64,000 bases of DNA from Chloroflexi bacterium TSY (GCA_019217005.1 JAHBNG010000004.1:1-64000); one strand, 5' to 3'. Numbered from the stretch's first letter, positions 49,026 through 58,174 are shown. The notes: generated by a model from the letters alone, not told the origin. Numbers and translations: made by a program.

Positions 49026-52000
49026 ATGTCTAACTATGCGACTTTATGTCGTACAGCATTATATTGCTTCATATTTTTTGGGATATCTTTGGTTTCCGAA
49101 AACGCCTATGCCAACTTCATACAACCGCCCAATGATGCAGAACCACTACCCAACGGCTGCACCGAGGTAACAGAATGGCAGGAGGTTCCTGTCTGCTGTG
49201 CCTTTGGCTATGTTTATGACGGTGCAACCAGACATCCAATCAATAAAGTACAGGTCCATATCGAAAGCCAAGACGGTCAATTAACAACATCTACACGTGC
49301 AGACACAGATGGCTCCAATCCATACTTTTCCGTCAACTTGAGTTCCGAGCCTCTCTGGGTCGAACCAGGCGAACAGATTACAGTCACCACAAGCTACAGC
49401 GACCGAACAGCCAGCAAACTTTACACGGTTGTTGGTGGTGGTCAGCAGATCGATCTAGTTGTACCGAGCGAACAAGAGAATCTTGCCCCAATTGCCACCA
49501 TTCACTACATTCACCCTAACGCGGCGACGTCTTACCCAGATTCGATGCGCTTCTCTGGGTCGGCAGCAGATGGGGATGCCATCAATCATGAAGGTCATGC
49601 CGAAATTATGGAACAACGGTGGGAGTCAGATAGGGATGGCTTGCTTGATACACGAGGATTCTTTACAAAAACGGTCGCCAGCCTGTCTGCTGGTGTCCAT
49701 ACAATTTCGTATCAAATAAAGGACAACGAAAACAGCTGGTCCACCCCTGTAAGCCGCCCCTTCTCCAAAATGATTTACGATTTGAACGCTGGCTGGAATG
49801 TGGTGAGTCTGGCTGCACCGCCCCGGGCGAACTACAGCAGCAGCGATTTCATGGACGATCTCATGGACCTAGGAGGCTGTCCACGCGCGGTGGCAAGCTG
49901 GCAGCACGACAATTGGAAAACCGCGCTCCTCAACCCGCCCATTGGTGTCCTAACGCTTGCCGCTCAAACTCCCTACTTTGTAGAAACAACTTGCCCATCG
50001 ACCGCTACGTTGGTCAGCGTCAATAAACCTGCCCAGAGTGCGAGCATTCCGCTGCAACCGGGTTGGAACTTTGTCGCCTTGGCCCATACCGCCCCGTCAC
50101 TCAATGCCTCTACAGCCTGTACACAAATTGCAAACCAGGGTGGTCGGGTAATGCAGATCGCTCGTTGGCACAGACACATCAGCAACTGGCGTACCCATAT
50201 CTGCGATCCGTCTATCGGTGATTTCACCATGATGCCCAATGGCAACTACTTCCTGCTAAGCGAGGTTGAGAGCATTTGGACACCGCAGGCCGCCGTTGGC
50301 GCATCCTTGCAGGATACGAAGCGACAAGAGCAAGACAGGCAGGAACAGTCCTTGACCGCGTCCAGTGCCTTGGCGACATGCCAACCGAAGATTAGCAATG
50401 TGCGTATCACCAACCTGCGTGCCAGGAGTGCCTCCATCTCCTGGTTGACTGGATTTGACAGTGATGGCCAGGTACGCTACGGAACAGATGCCGCAGCACT
50501 CACCCAGACGGCGACAGACGACCGTGGTACGGCCATAGAAAGCACCATTCACCACATTACTATAGGTGATCTATCCCCAGAGACCACCTACTACTTTCAC
50601 GTGCAGTCAGGTAACACGACGGATGACAATGATGGCGTAGCCTATCAATTTACCACAGGGCCGGTCTTGTCAATCCCGAGCAATGATGCGATTTGGGGTC
50701 AAGTCGTTCAAGTTGATGACAACCTCCCTTTTGCCAACGCATTGGTCTATTTAACCATCCATGATAACGACAGTACAGGCAATGGCCAGTCGGCACCGCT
50801 CAGTGGTCTGACCGATGCCAATGGTCTCTGGCAGTTGGCCGGTGGTGGGGTCATCAATCTAGGAGCCGCACGCACGCAAGATGGAACCAGGTATTTTGAC
50901 TATTCGCCCCAGGGTGATCAACTTGCGCTCGAAGCCATTGCCCGGCCAGGATGCACCACCACGCGCCAGATAGATACGGGCGCAGACTCGCCAGCAACAC
51001 AGTTGACGATCGACTGTTCGTCGGGGCCAACGCCATGTCGCCTCGATGTTACGATCCAGACGATCATCGAGAATGATACGCTCTTCCCTGATGATGTTAA
51101 TGACCTTAGTATGGCAGTTGGCGATTTGACTAATGATGGTACCCAAGATTTGGTGCTGACCAAAGGTGTGGATGCACGCGTGGCAGTGTTCCAAAATCCA
51201 GGGGGGGTGTGGGATGAGGGCACGTTGTTGGACGGTCCATCCATTACAAGTGCCGAGCGACCATTGATTGCGCCGATTCGCAATGACGGGCAGAATTGGC
51301 TTGTTTACGATGAGCATCGCTTTGGCAACACTGGAGAGTGGTTGCGGTCCCACCGCTATGAGGGAACCAAACTTGTCGAAAATATGGATATCGACGTGGC
51401 CCAAATTTGGCCTGGTCGGTATGCATCTGCCGTGGCCGATTTGGACGGCGACGGCAATCTGGAAATTTGGGTGATTTCAAAACATGGTGACTTCCCCGAT
51501 CCAACCAATCACCTACGGCGGTACGTTTGGGATGCAGCGACAGAGCAGTATCCTTATGTTGAACTCAAAGATGGCGGCGTGAACTTTGAACCGATGTTAA
51601 GACCTGTTGCAGACGACTTCCTGGGCAATGGCAGCGAGAGTTTGATTTGGGCGGGGCGGCAGCGGGAGCTGGATCTCGTCACGTACACGGCAGGTGCAGG
51701 TATCCATAACCACACCAGTCAGGTAATCGTTCGTCCAACCAAAACAATTCATGGCTTTGATGCAGGAGAAATTGATGGGTTACCAGGTGCTGACATTGCG
51801 ATCTCGACTTGGGATGGTTCTGAGGCGGAGATCGTTCTCGTCACAGGAATCACGTTTACGGCAACCGAAATTATTACAGGGGTCAACGAATGGCTACGGG
51901 TCGTACGCGTGGCGGATCTAGACAGTGACGGTCGGGCCGAAATCTACGCGGCGGGTCAAGACGGCGGCATCTACGCCTATGATATCGCAGGAGGTATGCG

Positions 52001-52766
52001 GTTATTGGATCTCCAGCCAGACGTGCGGTGGATGGATGGTGCAGTCGTGCGTTGGGCTGATACGACACATAATGAAGTTCTCTTTGCTGGACCGGTCCTG
52101 AATGCTGAGGGGTTCACAGACAGGACCTTCCGCGTAGTCAGCCTACGTGCTCAGATTATAGATAGAAATGACCCTCCAGTTGTTGACCCCTATGATCCCC
52201 CAAACAACAATGAGGGGGCAACCATACGCCTGTCCCCGAATGTCTCTGACATTGATAATGATGTGCTTACTTATACGTGGACCATTGATTCTGACCAATG
52301 TACTCTCTCGGATCCCACCAGCCTCCCCACCGATATTACCTGCAATGATAATGGTCACTATGTCGCCACACTGACGGTCAGCGATGGCATCAGTGATCCC
52401 GTCAGCAGAGCGATTCCTGTGATCATCAACAACGTCGCTCCCAACGTCGAAATGCCTCGGGCAGATTCCGTGACTGCTGATGCCTGCAGCGTGGTTACAG
52501 CCACTGCCACCTTTACCGACCCAGGTGCCAATGACGGACCATTTACGTGCATGGTCGATTATGGTGACGAGACAGGCAGAGTGCCTGGCACAATGGAGGG
52601 AAACAGTTGCGTCAGTCCAACCCATCGTTATACAGCAGCTGGCTCATACGACATCATCTTCTCTGTCACCGATAAGGACGGTGATATGGGGACAAGCGAG
52701 GCGCTTATATTCGAGCATGAGGGGTGCGACAGCGCAACCTATTTGCCGTTTGTGGTACGTCCGTGA
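49026..52766 (+). CDS. Large secreted multidomain protein (Fn3, FG-GAP, PKD) with LPFVVR tail
   Basis: A 1,246-residue protein from ATG 49026 with AAGGTGG upstream; the open frame further up is MITE sequence. Signal peptide is residues 1-29 (LYCFIFFGISLVSENAYA). Then come a carboxypeptidase-regulatory-like domain (FGYVYDGATRHPINKVQV), two beta domains with GWNVVSLA and GWNFVALA motifs, a fibronectin III domain (ITNLRARSASISWLT, TTYYFHVQSG), FG-GAP-like repeats (DLDGDGNLEIWV, DLDSDGRAEIYA) and two PKD-like repeats (DNDVLTYTW, VSVTDKDGD-type). It ends TYLPFVVRP. It is downstream of the sigma/CHAT genes and may be their output gene. Surface location likely. Confidence 0.85.
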   Translation: MSNYATLCRTALYCFIFFGISLVSENAYANFIQPPNDAEPLPNGCTEVTEWQEVPVCCAFGYVYDGATRHPINKVQVHIESQDGQLTTSTRADTDGSNPYFSVNLSSEPLWVEPGEQITVTTSYSDRTASKLYTVVGGGQQIDLVVPSEQENLAPIATIHYIHPNAATSYPDSMRFSGSAADGDAINHEGHAEIMEQRWESDRDGLLDTRGFFTKTVASLSAGVHTISYQIKDNENSWSTPVSRPFSKMIYDLNAGWNVVSLAAPPRANYSSSDFMDDLMDLGGCPRAVASWQHDNWKTALLNPPIGVLTLAAQTPYFVETTCPSTATLVSVNKPAQSASIPLQPGWNFVALAHTAPSLNASTACTQIANQGGRVMQIARWHRHISNWRTHICDPSIGDFTMMPNGNYFLLSEVESIWTPQAAVGASLQDTKRQEQDRQEQSLTASSALATCQPKISNVRITNLRARSASISWLTGFDSDGQVRYGTDAAALTQTATDDRGTAIESTIHHITIGDLSPETTYYFHVQSGNTTDDNDGVAYQFTTGPVLSIPSNDAIWGQVVQVDDNLPFANALVYLTIHDNDSTGNGQSAPLSGLTDANGLWQLAGGGVINLGAARTQDGTRYFDYSPQGDQLALEAIARPGCTTTRQIDTGADSPATQLTIDCSSGPTPCRLDVTIQTIIENDTLFPDDVNDLSMAVGDLTNDGTQDLVLTKGVDARVAVFQNPGGVWDEGTLLDGPSITSAERPLIAPIRNDGQNWLVYDEHRFGNTGEWLRSHRYEGTKLVENMDIDVAQIWPGRYASAVADLDGDGNLEIWVISKHGDFPDPTNHLRRYVWDAATEQYPYVELKDGGVNFEPMLRPVADDFLGNGSESLIWAGRQRELDLVTYTAGAGIHNHTSQVIVRPTKTIHGFDAGEIDGLPGADIAISTWDGSEAEIVLVTGITFTATEIITGVNEWLRVVRVADLDSDGRAEIYAAGQDGGIYAYDIAGGMRLLDLQPDVRWMDGAVVRWADTTHNEVLFAGPVLNAEGFTDRTFRVVSLRAQIIDRNDPPVVDPYDPPNNNEGATIRLSPNVSDIDNDVLTYTWTIDSDQCTLSDPTSLPTDITCNDNGHYVATLTVSDGISDPVSRAIPVIINNVAPNVEMPRADSVTADACSVVTATATFTDPGANDGPFTCMVDYGDETGRVPGTMEGNSCVSPTHRYTAAGSYDIIFSVTDKDGDMGTSEALIFEHEGCDSATYLPFVVRP

Positions 52767-52872
52767 ATCAGCAGTGGTCCCAATTATCAGTTGTGAACCA
52801 GATAGTGTCATCCAAGTTGTGCTAGATGAGAGACGGCCAAATCGTAGGTCACAATGGTTAGGAGTATACTCA

Positions 52873-53076
52873 GTGCCCTTTTCTCCATTCTCCAATCTTC
52901 CAGTCTCTCGTGCTTGTGTTTACTGGCTCATCGCCCCAGCCCTGCTCTTGTTCTTGACACTCTTTCTCGGTCGCCTTCATATCGATAGAGCACACCTAGA
53001 TGCAGGAGAGCAAAATCCCAACAATGGATACACAACTCTAGCGACCAACACTATTGTTTTGTCAGATAAGTTATAA
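52873..53076 (+). CDS. Possible secreted-protein N-terminus cut by the IS630-like element
   Basis: A 67-residue frame from GTG 52873 with GGAG nine bases upstream. It carries a strong hydrophobic segment (YWLIAPALLLFLTLFLG) followed by HIDRAHLDAGEQNPNNGYTTLATNTI, and a stop in the sequence belonging to the IS630-like element. This looks like the signal peptide and first residues of an exported protein whose remainder was lost. No family can be assigned. It could also be a chance frame. Confidence 0.35.
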   Translation: MPFSPFSNLPVSRACVYWLIAPALLLFLTLFLGRLHIDRAHLDAGEQNPNNGYTTLATNTIVLSDKL

Positions 53077-53127
53077 TACGGTAAACTCTGCCAGAAAGTG
53101 ACTAAAAAAACGAGGAGGCAGAGAGAA

Positions 53128-53580
53128 ATGAAGCAAGTATATAAAGTTAAACTAAGTGATAAAGACAGAAATGAATTAAGGCGAATAACGGCAAAAGGAA
53201 AAGAGAACGTAAGAAAGATAAGAAGGGTACATATTCTGCTCTTGTCAGATGGAGGAAAAACAGACAGAGAAATCATGGAACGAGTGGGAGTGACGCGAGC
53301 AACGGTGGTGCGAATCCGCAAAAGATATGTGACGGAAGGGCTAACCAAAGCCCTAAAAGAGAGGCCAAGAAGCGGACGACCAGTCGAGATTAGTAACGAA
53401 GCCAGAGCCAAAATCACGGCACTAGCGTGTACGAAAGGACCAGATGGGCGAAGCCGATGGACTTTAAGGCTGCTAGCAACCACAGCGGTTGAGTTAAAGT
53501 TTGTGGAAGACATTTCGCATGAAACCGTGAGTGAAATTCTGAAAAAAACGAACTGAAACCCCATTTGAAGGTGCAGTGGT
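53128..53580 (+). mobile_element. Truncated IS630-family element (orfA and start of orfB)
   Basis: ATG 53128 (GAGGAGGCAG upstream) starts a 142-residue helix-turn-helix protein with VRKIRRVHILLLSDGGKTD, VTRATVVRIRKRYVTEGL and RPRSGRPVEIS, typical of IS630 transposase N-termini. At the A-rich run CTGAAAAAAACG the frame can shift to continue KNELKPHLKVQW, the start of the catalytic part, so a frameshift fusion is plausible. At 53581 MITE-C begins and the DDE core is missing. The left end is not defined. Confidence 0.82.
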
Positions 53581-53737
53581 GGGGGTGGTTCATTTTAGCT
53601 GGATAGATAGGTTTACACTTTTAGAAACAGAAAGAACGTTTATATTCTCTGATTTCGCCGGTTCTCAGAGAGAAAACGGTCTCATATAGATTTTTGTCTA
53701 TATATCAAAAGTGTAAACCTAATTTTGAACCACCCCC
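53581..53737 (-). repeat. MITE-C, copy 2
   Basis: 157 bp, reverse complement of 43494-43650, bounded by GGGGGTGGTTCA and TGAACCACCCCC. It has no target duplication and directly abuts the truncated IS630-like sequence, so a deletion next to the element likely removed the rest of the transposase. Confidence 0.85.
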
Positions 53738-53813
53738 TTTTTGCCGCATGGTAATCCGGATAGGTCAAAGTCTAACCACAAGAACCCTCGCCAATCGTGG
53801 TTGTGTATTTGGC

Positions 53814-54170
53814 TTAGAGGCTTGCAGATTTCGCTGACCGCACTCTACCGATATTCATTAGAGTTAGGGCGTCTAATGTACGAGACATATTTGATTGCTC
53901 ACTAAGCTGCTCCATCCCATAAATTTTCGCAAGAAGTCTTTCTGGTCTGACCTTTGTATTGAACTCAGTCAGCGTTGCGCAACCACATAATATGCTAACC
54001 AGCACCTGTTCCAACTTACTTGCTGGTGTATATTCATACGTTTTGACCGGTATTTCGATCTTCTTCAACGCAGTTAGCACTTTCTCTTGATGGTAGTGTG
54101 CCAGCAACGCAGCTAATGGTGCATACTGAGTATTGCTGATCTCGTTCGTTAGTCCGAATTCTATTGCCAT
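53814..54170 (-). pseudogene. Transposase N-terminal fragment
   Basis: 118 residues from ATG 54170 with a strong AAGGAGG upstream. YAPLAALLAHYHQEKVLTAL, PASKLEQVLVSILCGCATL, VRPERLLAKIYGMEQLSEQS and SRTLDALTLMN are typical of the N-terminal part of a long DDE transposase. Catalytic regions are absent and the frame ends in unrelated sequence. I recognise the family type but not its exact IS name. It is a remnant. Confidence 0.5.
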
Positions 54171-54357
54171 GAATGCCTCCTTGGATCGGGTATCTCTAAT
54201 GAATTTCTTTGAGGCTATCCTTTTTTCGGCATTTTGACGAATTTGATCGAATAGAATCAGGCTCTTATTGCGTCAACGAATAGAATTCCCTTCCCGTTGC
54301 GCAAAAATAAGGTAATAAAGTTAAAGTCCAAAGAATACAAACGATAGAGATCCCGTC

Positions 54358-55350
54358 ATGACACCAAACTACGAAATATCCTTCACGAAACCTGGTGTGA
54401 CCGATATCGTCTCTTGCTCGATGCCGACGCTCGGTCCGGGCCAACTTCTGGTTCGAACTCGAACATCTCTCATCAGTCCGGGTACAGAACGTGCGATCTT
54501 GCTGGGTTTATCCAACACGTCAGGCATTTACCCAAGGACACCCGGATATAGCAATATTGGCGAGGTCGTTGAGGTTGCACCTGATCTAGCGGGTTGGAAA
54601 GTCGGTGATATTGTGGCCACGCGTACCCGCCATCGGCTCTATCAGGCTTCTAATGCAAGGTCAGCCCATCATCTGCCCGCGGGATTGGCGGAAGAAGAGG
54701 CCGCCTTTTATGAATTATCAGCGATCGCGCTTCAGGGGGTACGCAAAGCGCGGGTCGAATTGGGTGAGTCAGTGGCTGTCATCGGGTCAGGGCTAGTGGG
54801 GTTACTTGCCATGCAGCTCGCCCAACTGAGTGGCGCTTTGCCTGCAATCATGGTTGACCGAGACGCACGACGGCTCGAATTTGCGCGCCATGTGGGTGCA
54901 GACCATCTGGTTTTGGCCGATGAACAGGTGAAGAAAAAGCTAGAAGAACTAGGGAATGGCGTATTACCAGACGTGGTAATCGAAGCGACGGGTCACCCTG
55001 ACGCTGTGCTATCGGCCTTCGATCTGGCACGTCCCCACGGTCGTGTGGTGTTATTGGGGAGCACACGTGGCGAAACGGAGCTTGTGAACTTCTATCGCGG
55101 CGTCCACAAGAAAGGGTTAACGGTGCTCGGTGCACACGTGACGACTCGACCCATTCAAGACTCGTTCCCAGGATGGTGGAGCATCTATGATGACCAGCAG
55201 GTGACGCTTCGGTTGTTGGCCCAAGGTCGCCTCTTGGTGCGGTCGCTGATTACCCATCGCTTTACTTGGACCGAGGCGGCTGATGCATACGCCCAATTGG
55301 CTCGTTGGGATTCGGATACATTGGGGATGGTGTTGGATTGGACAACTTAG
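54358..55350 (+). CDS. MDR-family (zinc-type) alcohol dehydrogenase-like protein
   Basis: A 330-residue medium-chain dehydrogenase/reductase. The N-terminal GroES-like part has SLISPGTERA and PGYSNIGEVVEVAP. The Rossmann part has VIGSGLVGLLAMQLAQLSGA and VVLLGSTRGETEL. The usual catalytic Cys/His zinc ligands at the GHE position are not obvious, resembling BchC- or sorbitol-dehydrogenase-like branches. It likely oxidises or reduces a polyol or ketone with NAD(P). The phytanoyl-type dioxygenase gene follows after 83 bases, a pairing common in sugar or inositol-like compound breakdown sets. Confidence 0.8.
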   Translation: MTPNYEISFTKPGVTDIVSCSMPTLGPGQLLVRTRTSLISPGTERAILLGLSNTSGIYPRTPGYSNIGEVVEVAPDLAGWKVGDIVATRTRHRLYQASNARSAHHLPAGLAEEEAAFYELSAIALQGVRKARVELGESVAVIGSGLVGLLAMQLAQLSGALPAIMVDRDARRLEFARHVGADHLVLADEQVKKKLEELGNGVLPDVVIEATGHPDAVLSAFDLARPHGRVVLLGSTRGETELVNFYRGVHKKGLTVLGAHVTTRPIQDSFPGWWSIYDDQQVTLRLLAQGRLLVRSLITHRFTWTEAADAYAQLARWDSDTLGMVLDWTT

Positions 55351-55433
55351 TTGATTGGTGACTGGTAATTGATGATCTGTTGTCAGTATTCATGGGTCAG
55401 TTCAGAACGAACCGTCCCTCAGGAGGGATTCTT

Positions 55434-56190
55434 ATGCTTACAAAGAGACAAATCAAGAAATATCATCGCGACGGATTTGTAACGCCAGACTTCCGTCTGC
55501 CGGAAACTGTGATCGAGGAAATTAAGCAAGCTCATAGCCGATTGATTGAGCGACATCCAGAGTTTAGCGACTACTGTTCCTCGCTACTTGCTTTTGATAC
55601 ATGGTACTTGACGATTGCTCGAATTCCGCAGCTCCTCGATATGGTGGCACAGCTCATTGGTGAGGATTTCGCGCTCTGGAATTCGAGCTTCTTTGCCAAG
55701 CCGGCCAGGGTGGGCACCAAAACACCTTGGCACCAGGATGGCGAATATTGGCCGATTCGACCGCTGGCGACCTGCACTGTATGTCGCCATTGATGCGGCA
55801 ACGCTGGAAAACGGTTGCCTACGCGTTATTCCCGGCTCCCACCGATCAAGAACGCTGGCCAAACATAACAAGAGTGACGAAGAGGGCATCGCCTTAAATC
55901 TCGAACTTGATGCTAGCCAGTTTGACGAAGCTGAGGCCGTCGATATTGTTCTGGAACCAGGGCAGATCTCACTCCATGATGTCTATCTCTATCATGGCTC
56001 CGAACCGAATCGCTCGGAGCACCCTCGACGCGGTATGACGTTGCGCTATATGCCAACGACTTCTGTCTTTTGCCATGATCTGCCGACTCGCGTTCAAAGC
56101 GAGAGTGTTCGGCATATGTCTCAGCGCCCCGTTTATTTGATGCGTGGAATCGACCAATCAGGACAGAACGATTTTCGGATGAGATATTAG
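55434..56190 (+). pseudogene. Phytanoyl-CoA dioxygenase-family protein, frameshifted
   Basis: A non-haem Fe(II)/2-oxoglutarate dioxygenase. Starts MLTKRQIKKYHRDGFV with AGGAGGGA upstream (55434). The metal motif His-x-Asp is in TPWHQDGEYWPIRP. At about 55783 the frame breaks (TATCTVC...): the expected WxAID continues in another frame as YVAIDAATLENGCLRVIPGSH. The third metal His and the 2-oxoglutarate Arg lie in LHDVYLYHGSEPNRSEHPRR. The break equals a 2-base loss (or one extra base). The total length of about 252 codons fits the family. As written, the iron site is split. Confidence 0.85.
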
Positions 56191-56302
56191 ATAAACATGG
56201 TTACTGTTTTGCGACTAGATATGGTACAATCTTTGCAGAACGCCTGTGCTGTATGCATCGATATTGTGAGTACTGTCATAAGAGGGAATATGGCAGATAA
56301 GG

Positions 56303-56379
56303 GAGTGTGTCCCGAAGTATGTTAATGCGGCGGTTCTCTGACTGAACAGCGTTCATTTACCACCTTGTGGTACGCACTC
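56303..56379 (+). repeat. MITE-B, copy D
   Basis: Begins GAGTGTGTCCCGAAGTATG and ends CACCTTGTGGTACGCACTC. The right end lies 21 bases before the Uma2 start codon, so the element makes up most of that gene's 5' region. Confidence 0.82.
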
Positions 56380-56400
56380 CAGATATTAGGATAAATAACA

Positions 56401-57123
56401 ATGGCCGACTTAGTCTTGGACAAAACAACTGCTGTTGAACTAGCCCCTCCACCAGATACATCACATTTAATCACCGAGGATGACTCCCCTGTGGACAATA
56501 TGTTTTCCGAAAAACAACAGCGCCTTTTAGCCGATCCACCCTATAGTTCATGGAGTGGTCCTGGGAACGAGCGCCCTTTCTTGGTCGCCACGAATGTAGG
56601 TGTTTTTTACCAGATTGACGAACCAGCAATTGTGCCAGATGTTTTTCTGAGCCTTGATGTGAAGATGCCTGAGGATTGGTGGAAGACTGAAGGGAGGTCG
56701 TATCTGATTTGGGCAATGGGCAAACCACCCGACATGGCTATTGAAATCGTCTCAAATGCAAAAGGAGGAGAGCTGACGCGTAAGAAAACTCAATATGCCC
56801 AGATGCGTGTTGCCTATTATGTTGTATATGATCCCGATACATGTATTCAAGAAACGCCTTTGATCGTCTATCAACTGCAAGGGTTAGAGTATGTCGAAAC
56901 TGATTCTCTTTGGTTTCCATCGATTGGCTTAGGGCTTACTGTGTGGGACGGCGAATTTGAAGGCAGAACGGCGCGTTGGCTGCGCTGGATCGATGGCGAC
57001 GGTAACCTGATTCCAACCGGACGAGAACGAGCAGATGATGAACGTAAGCGGGCAAATGATGAGCAGGCACGTGCCGAACGATTGGAGGCTCAGTTATGTG
57101 CAGCAGGGATCGAGCCAGAATAA
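56401..57123 (+). CDS. Uma2-family (DUF820) restriction-endonuclease-fold protein
   Basis: A 240-residue protein. The PD-(D/E)xK-like core is visible in AIVPDVFLSLDVK, PDMAIEIVSNAKGGELTRKK (Glu and Lys of the active site) and YAQMRVAYYVVYDP. The C-terminal tail is a charged coiled coil (RERADDERKRANDEQARAERLEAQ). Uma2 proteins form large families in cyanobacteria and Chloroflexota; their role is unknown. The 5' region consists mainly of MITE-B, and no standard Shine-Dalgarno was seen (AGGATAAATAACA precedes the ATG). Confidence 0.85.
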   Translation: MADLVLDKTTAVELAPPPDTSHLITEDDSPVDNMFSEKQQRLLADPPYSSWSGPGNERPFLVATNVGVFYQIDEPAIVPDVFLSLDVKMPEDWWKTEGRSYLIWAMGKPPDMAIEIVSNAKGGELTRKKTQYAQMRVAYYVVYDPDTCIQETPLIVYQLQGLEYVETDSLWFPSIGLGLTVWDGEFEGRTARWLRWIDGDGNLIPTGRERADDERKRANDEQARAERLEAQLCAAGIEPE

Positions 57124-57207
57124 ACTATCTATCCGAAAATTGGTTGTGACCCTGACCCGCTTCTCGGGAGAGAATGCATCATCACAGAACTTTTCGGATA
57201 AACACTT
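57124..57207 (+). repeat. Repeat D, copy 3, between convergent genes
   Basis: Directly follows the TAA of the Uma2 gene and runs to the stop codon of the convergent GT2 gene. Contains TATCCGAAAATTGGTTGTG and ACTTTTCGGATA. Homologous to 2187-2280 and 15994-16078. Confidence 0.8.
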
Positions 57208-58174
57208 ATTCGTGATTGACCGTGAGCGGCATATGTGAAAGTTTCTCAGGTTGCGGCGAGTAGGGGACTGCTCTCGGTCCGAAGGAAGGACTTTTGTATG
57301 CTTTTGTGATGGCATACCAAAAGTCAGATGCAATGATGTGAGAACCGGCTGCTGCAAATGCTAAAATTCCCCACAGGGCTCGACTGGCTGCTGTGAGCAG
57401 GTTCTTGTGTCGCAGGTTCCACATGATTGATGTGAGATAAACTCGGACCATCCGACCATACCAATAGCTCGTATCGGCTGATGCATTCATTCTGGAGAAG
57501 ACGCCTGGTTCTGCAAGTATCTGTTCTCTGGCCCAATGGCTCTCTTGCTGCGCTCGTGCTCGATTTGTCGTGCTGCCTTCTTCACCCATCGTAATACAAG
57601 CAACAGCTTGCGACGAGCTAATCAGATCAGTATAAAGCGCAAGTCGTCGACAGATGTCTACATCTTCGGGGCCAGCGATCATGGAGTTAAACCCACCGAT
57701 TGTGAAAAGCAGACTGGATTCTATTGCCCATGCACCCATGGGCATCCACTCCCCTGCCATCACTTGAATAAAGCAGTTCCCTTCCATTTTGTGGCGCAGT
57801 TCCGAGATATATTGCCCTTGTCGATCTTGTAATTGAGAGTTTCCCAAGACCCAGTTTCCATTTTTACGATGGACTAAGTCCCAGAAATGTGCCAATGCCC
57901 CCGGTAAGAGACAGTCGTCGTCGTCCAAAAAATGCAAAAATTTGCCCTTTGCAACTGCCGCTCCTGTGTTTCGCGCAACGCTTCGTTCTCGTCGACACGT
58001 GTCTAGCACCCGTACCCTTGATGATTGCTGCCAGTCAGCCTCTGGTAAGGGGGTTCCGGAGTCGTTTACAACAATCACCTCGAACTCTGCCGGCAATTCT
58101 TGTGTCAAAACGCTGTGAACCGCACGGGATAATGTTGAACGGCCGACGGTTGGTATGACGGTTGAACAAAACAT
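57206..58174 (-). CDS. GT2-family glycosyltransferase
   Basis: A 322-residue protein from Met 58174 (GGAGATTG upstream); 17 codons further up are unsupported. GT-A motifs: STVIPTVGRSTLSRAVHSVL, VNDSGTPLP and HFLDDDDCLLPGAL with the DxD metal site, then GGFNSMIAGPEDVD with the catalytic-base region. Two hydrophobic helices near residues 260-290 suggest membrane association. Last gene of the exopolysaccharide operon. Its stop lies in repeat D. It adds a sugar to a lipid- or glycan-linked acceptor. Confidence 0.88.
   Translation of the reverse strand: MFCSTVIPTVGRSTLSRAVHSVLTQELPAEFEVIVVNDSGTPLPEADWQQSSRVRVLDTCRRERSVARNTGAAVAKGKFLHFLDDDDCLLPGALAHFWDLVHRKNGNWVLGNSQLQDRQGQYISELRHKMEGNCFIQVMAGEWMPMGAWAIESSLLFTIGGFNSMIAGPEDVDICRRLALYTDLISSSQAVACITMGEEGSTTNRARAQQESHWAREQILAEPGVFSRMNASADTSYWYGRMVRVYLTSIMWNLRHKNLLTAASRALWGILAFAAAGSHIIASDFWYAITKAYKSPSFGPRAVPYSPQPEKLSHMPLTVNHE

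Noticed and set aside
52480..52870. Plus-strand frame overlapping the end of the 1,246-residue secreted protein
   Set aside because: It is a different frame of the same DNA. Only its last part, after the secreted gene's stop, is kept as a separate weak candidate from 52873.
2756..56190. Programmed +1 frameshifting as an explanation for the three +1 offset genes (nucleotidase, TetR, dioxygenase)
   Set aside because: The break points share no slippery motif, and the dioxygenase break is better explained by loss of two G bases.
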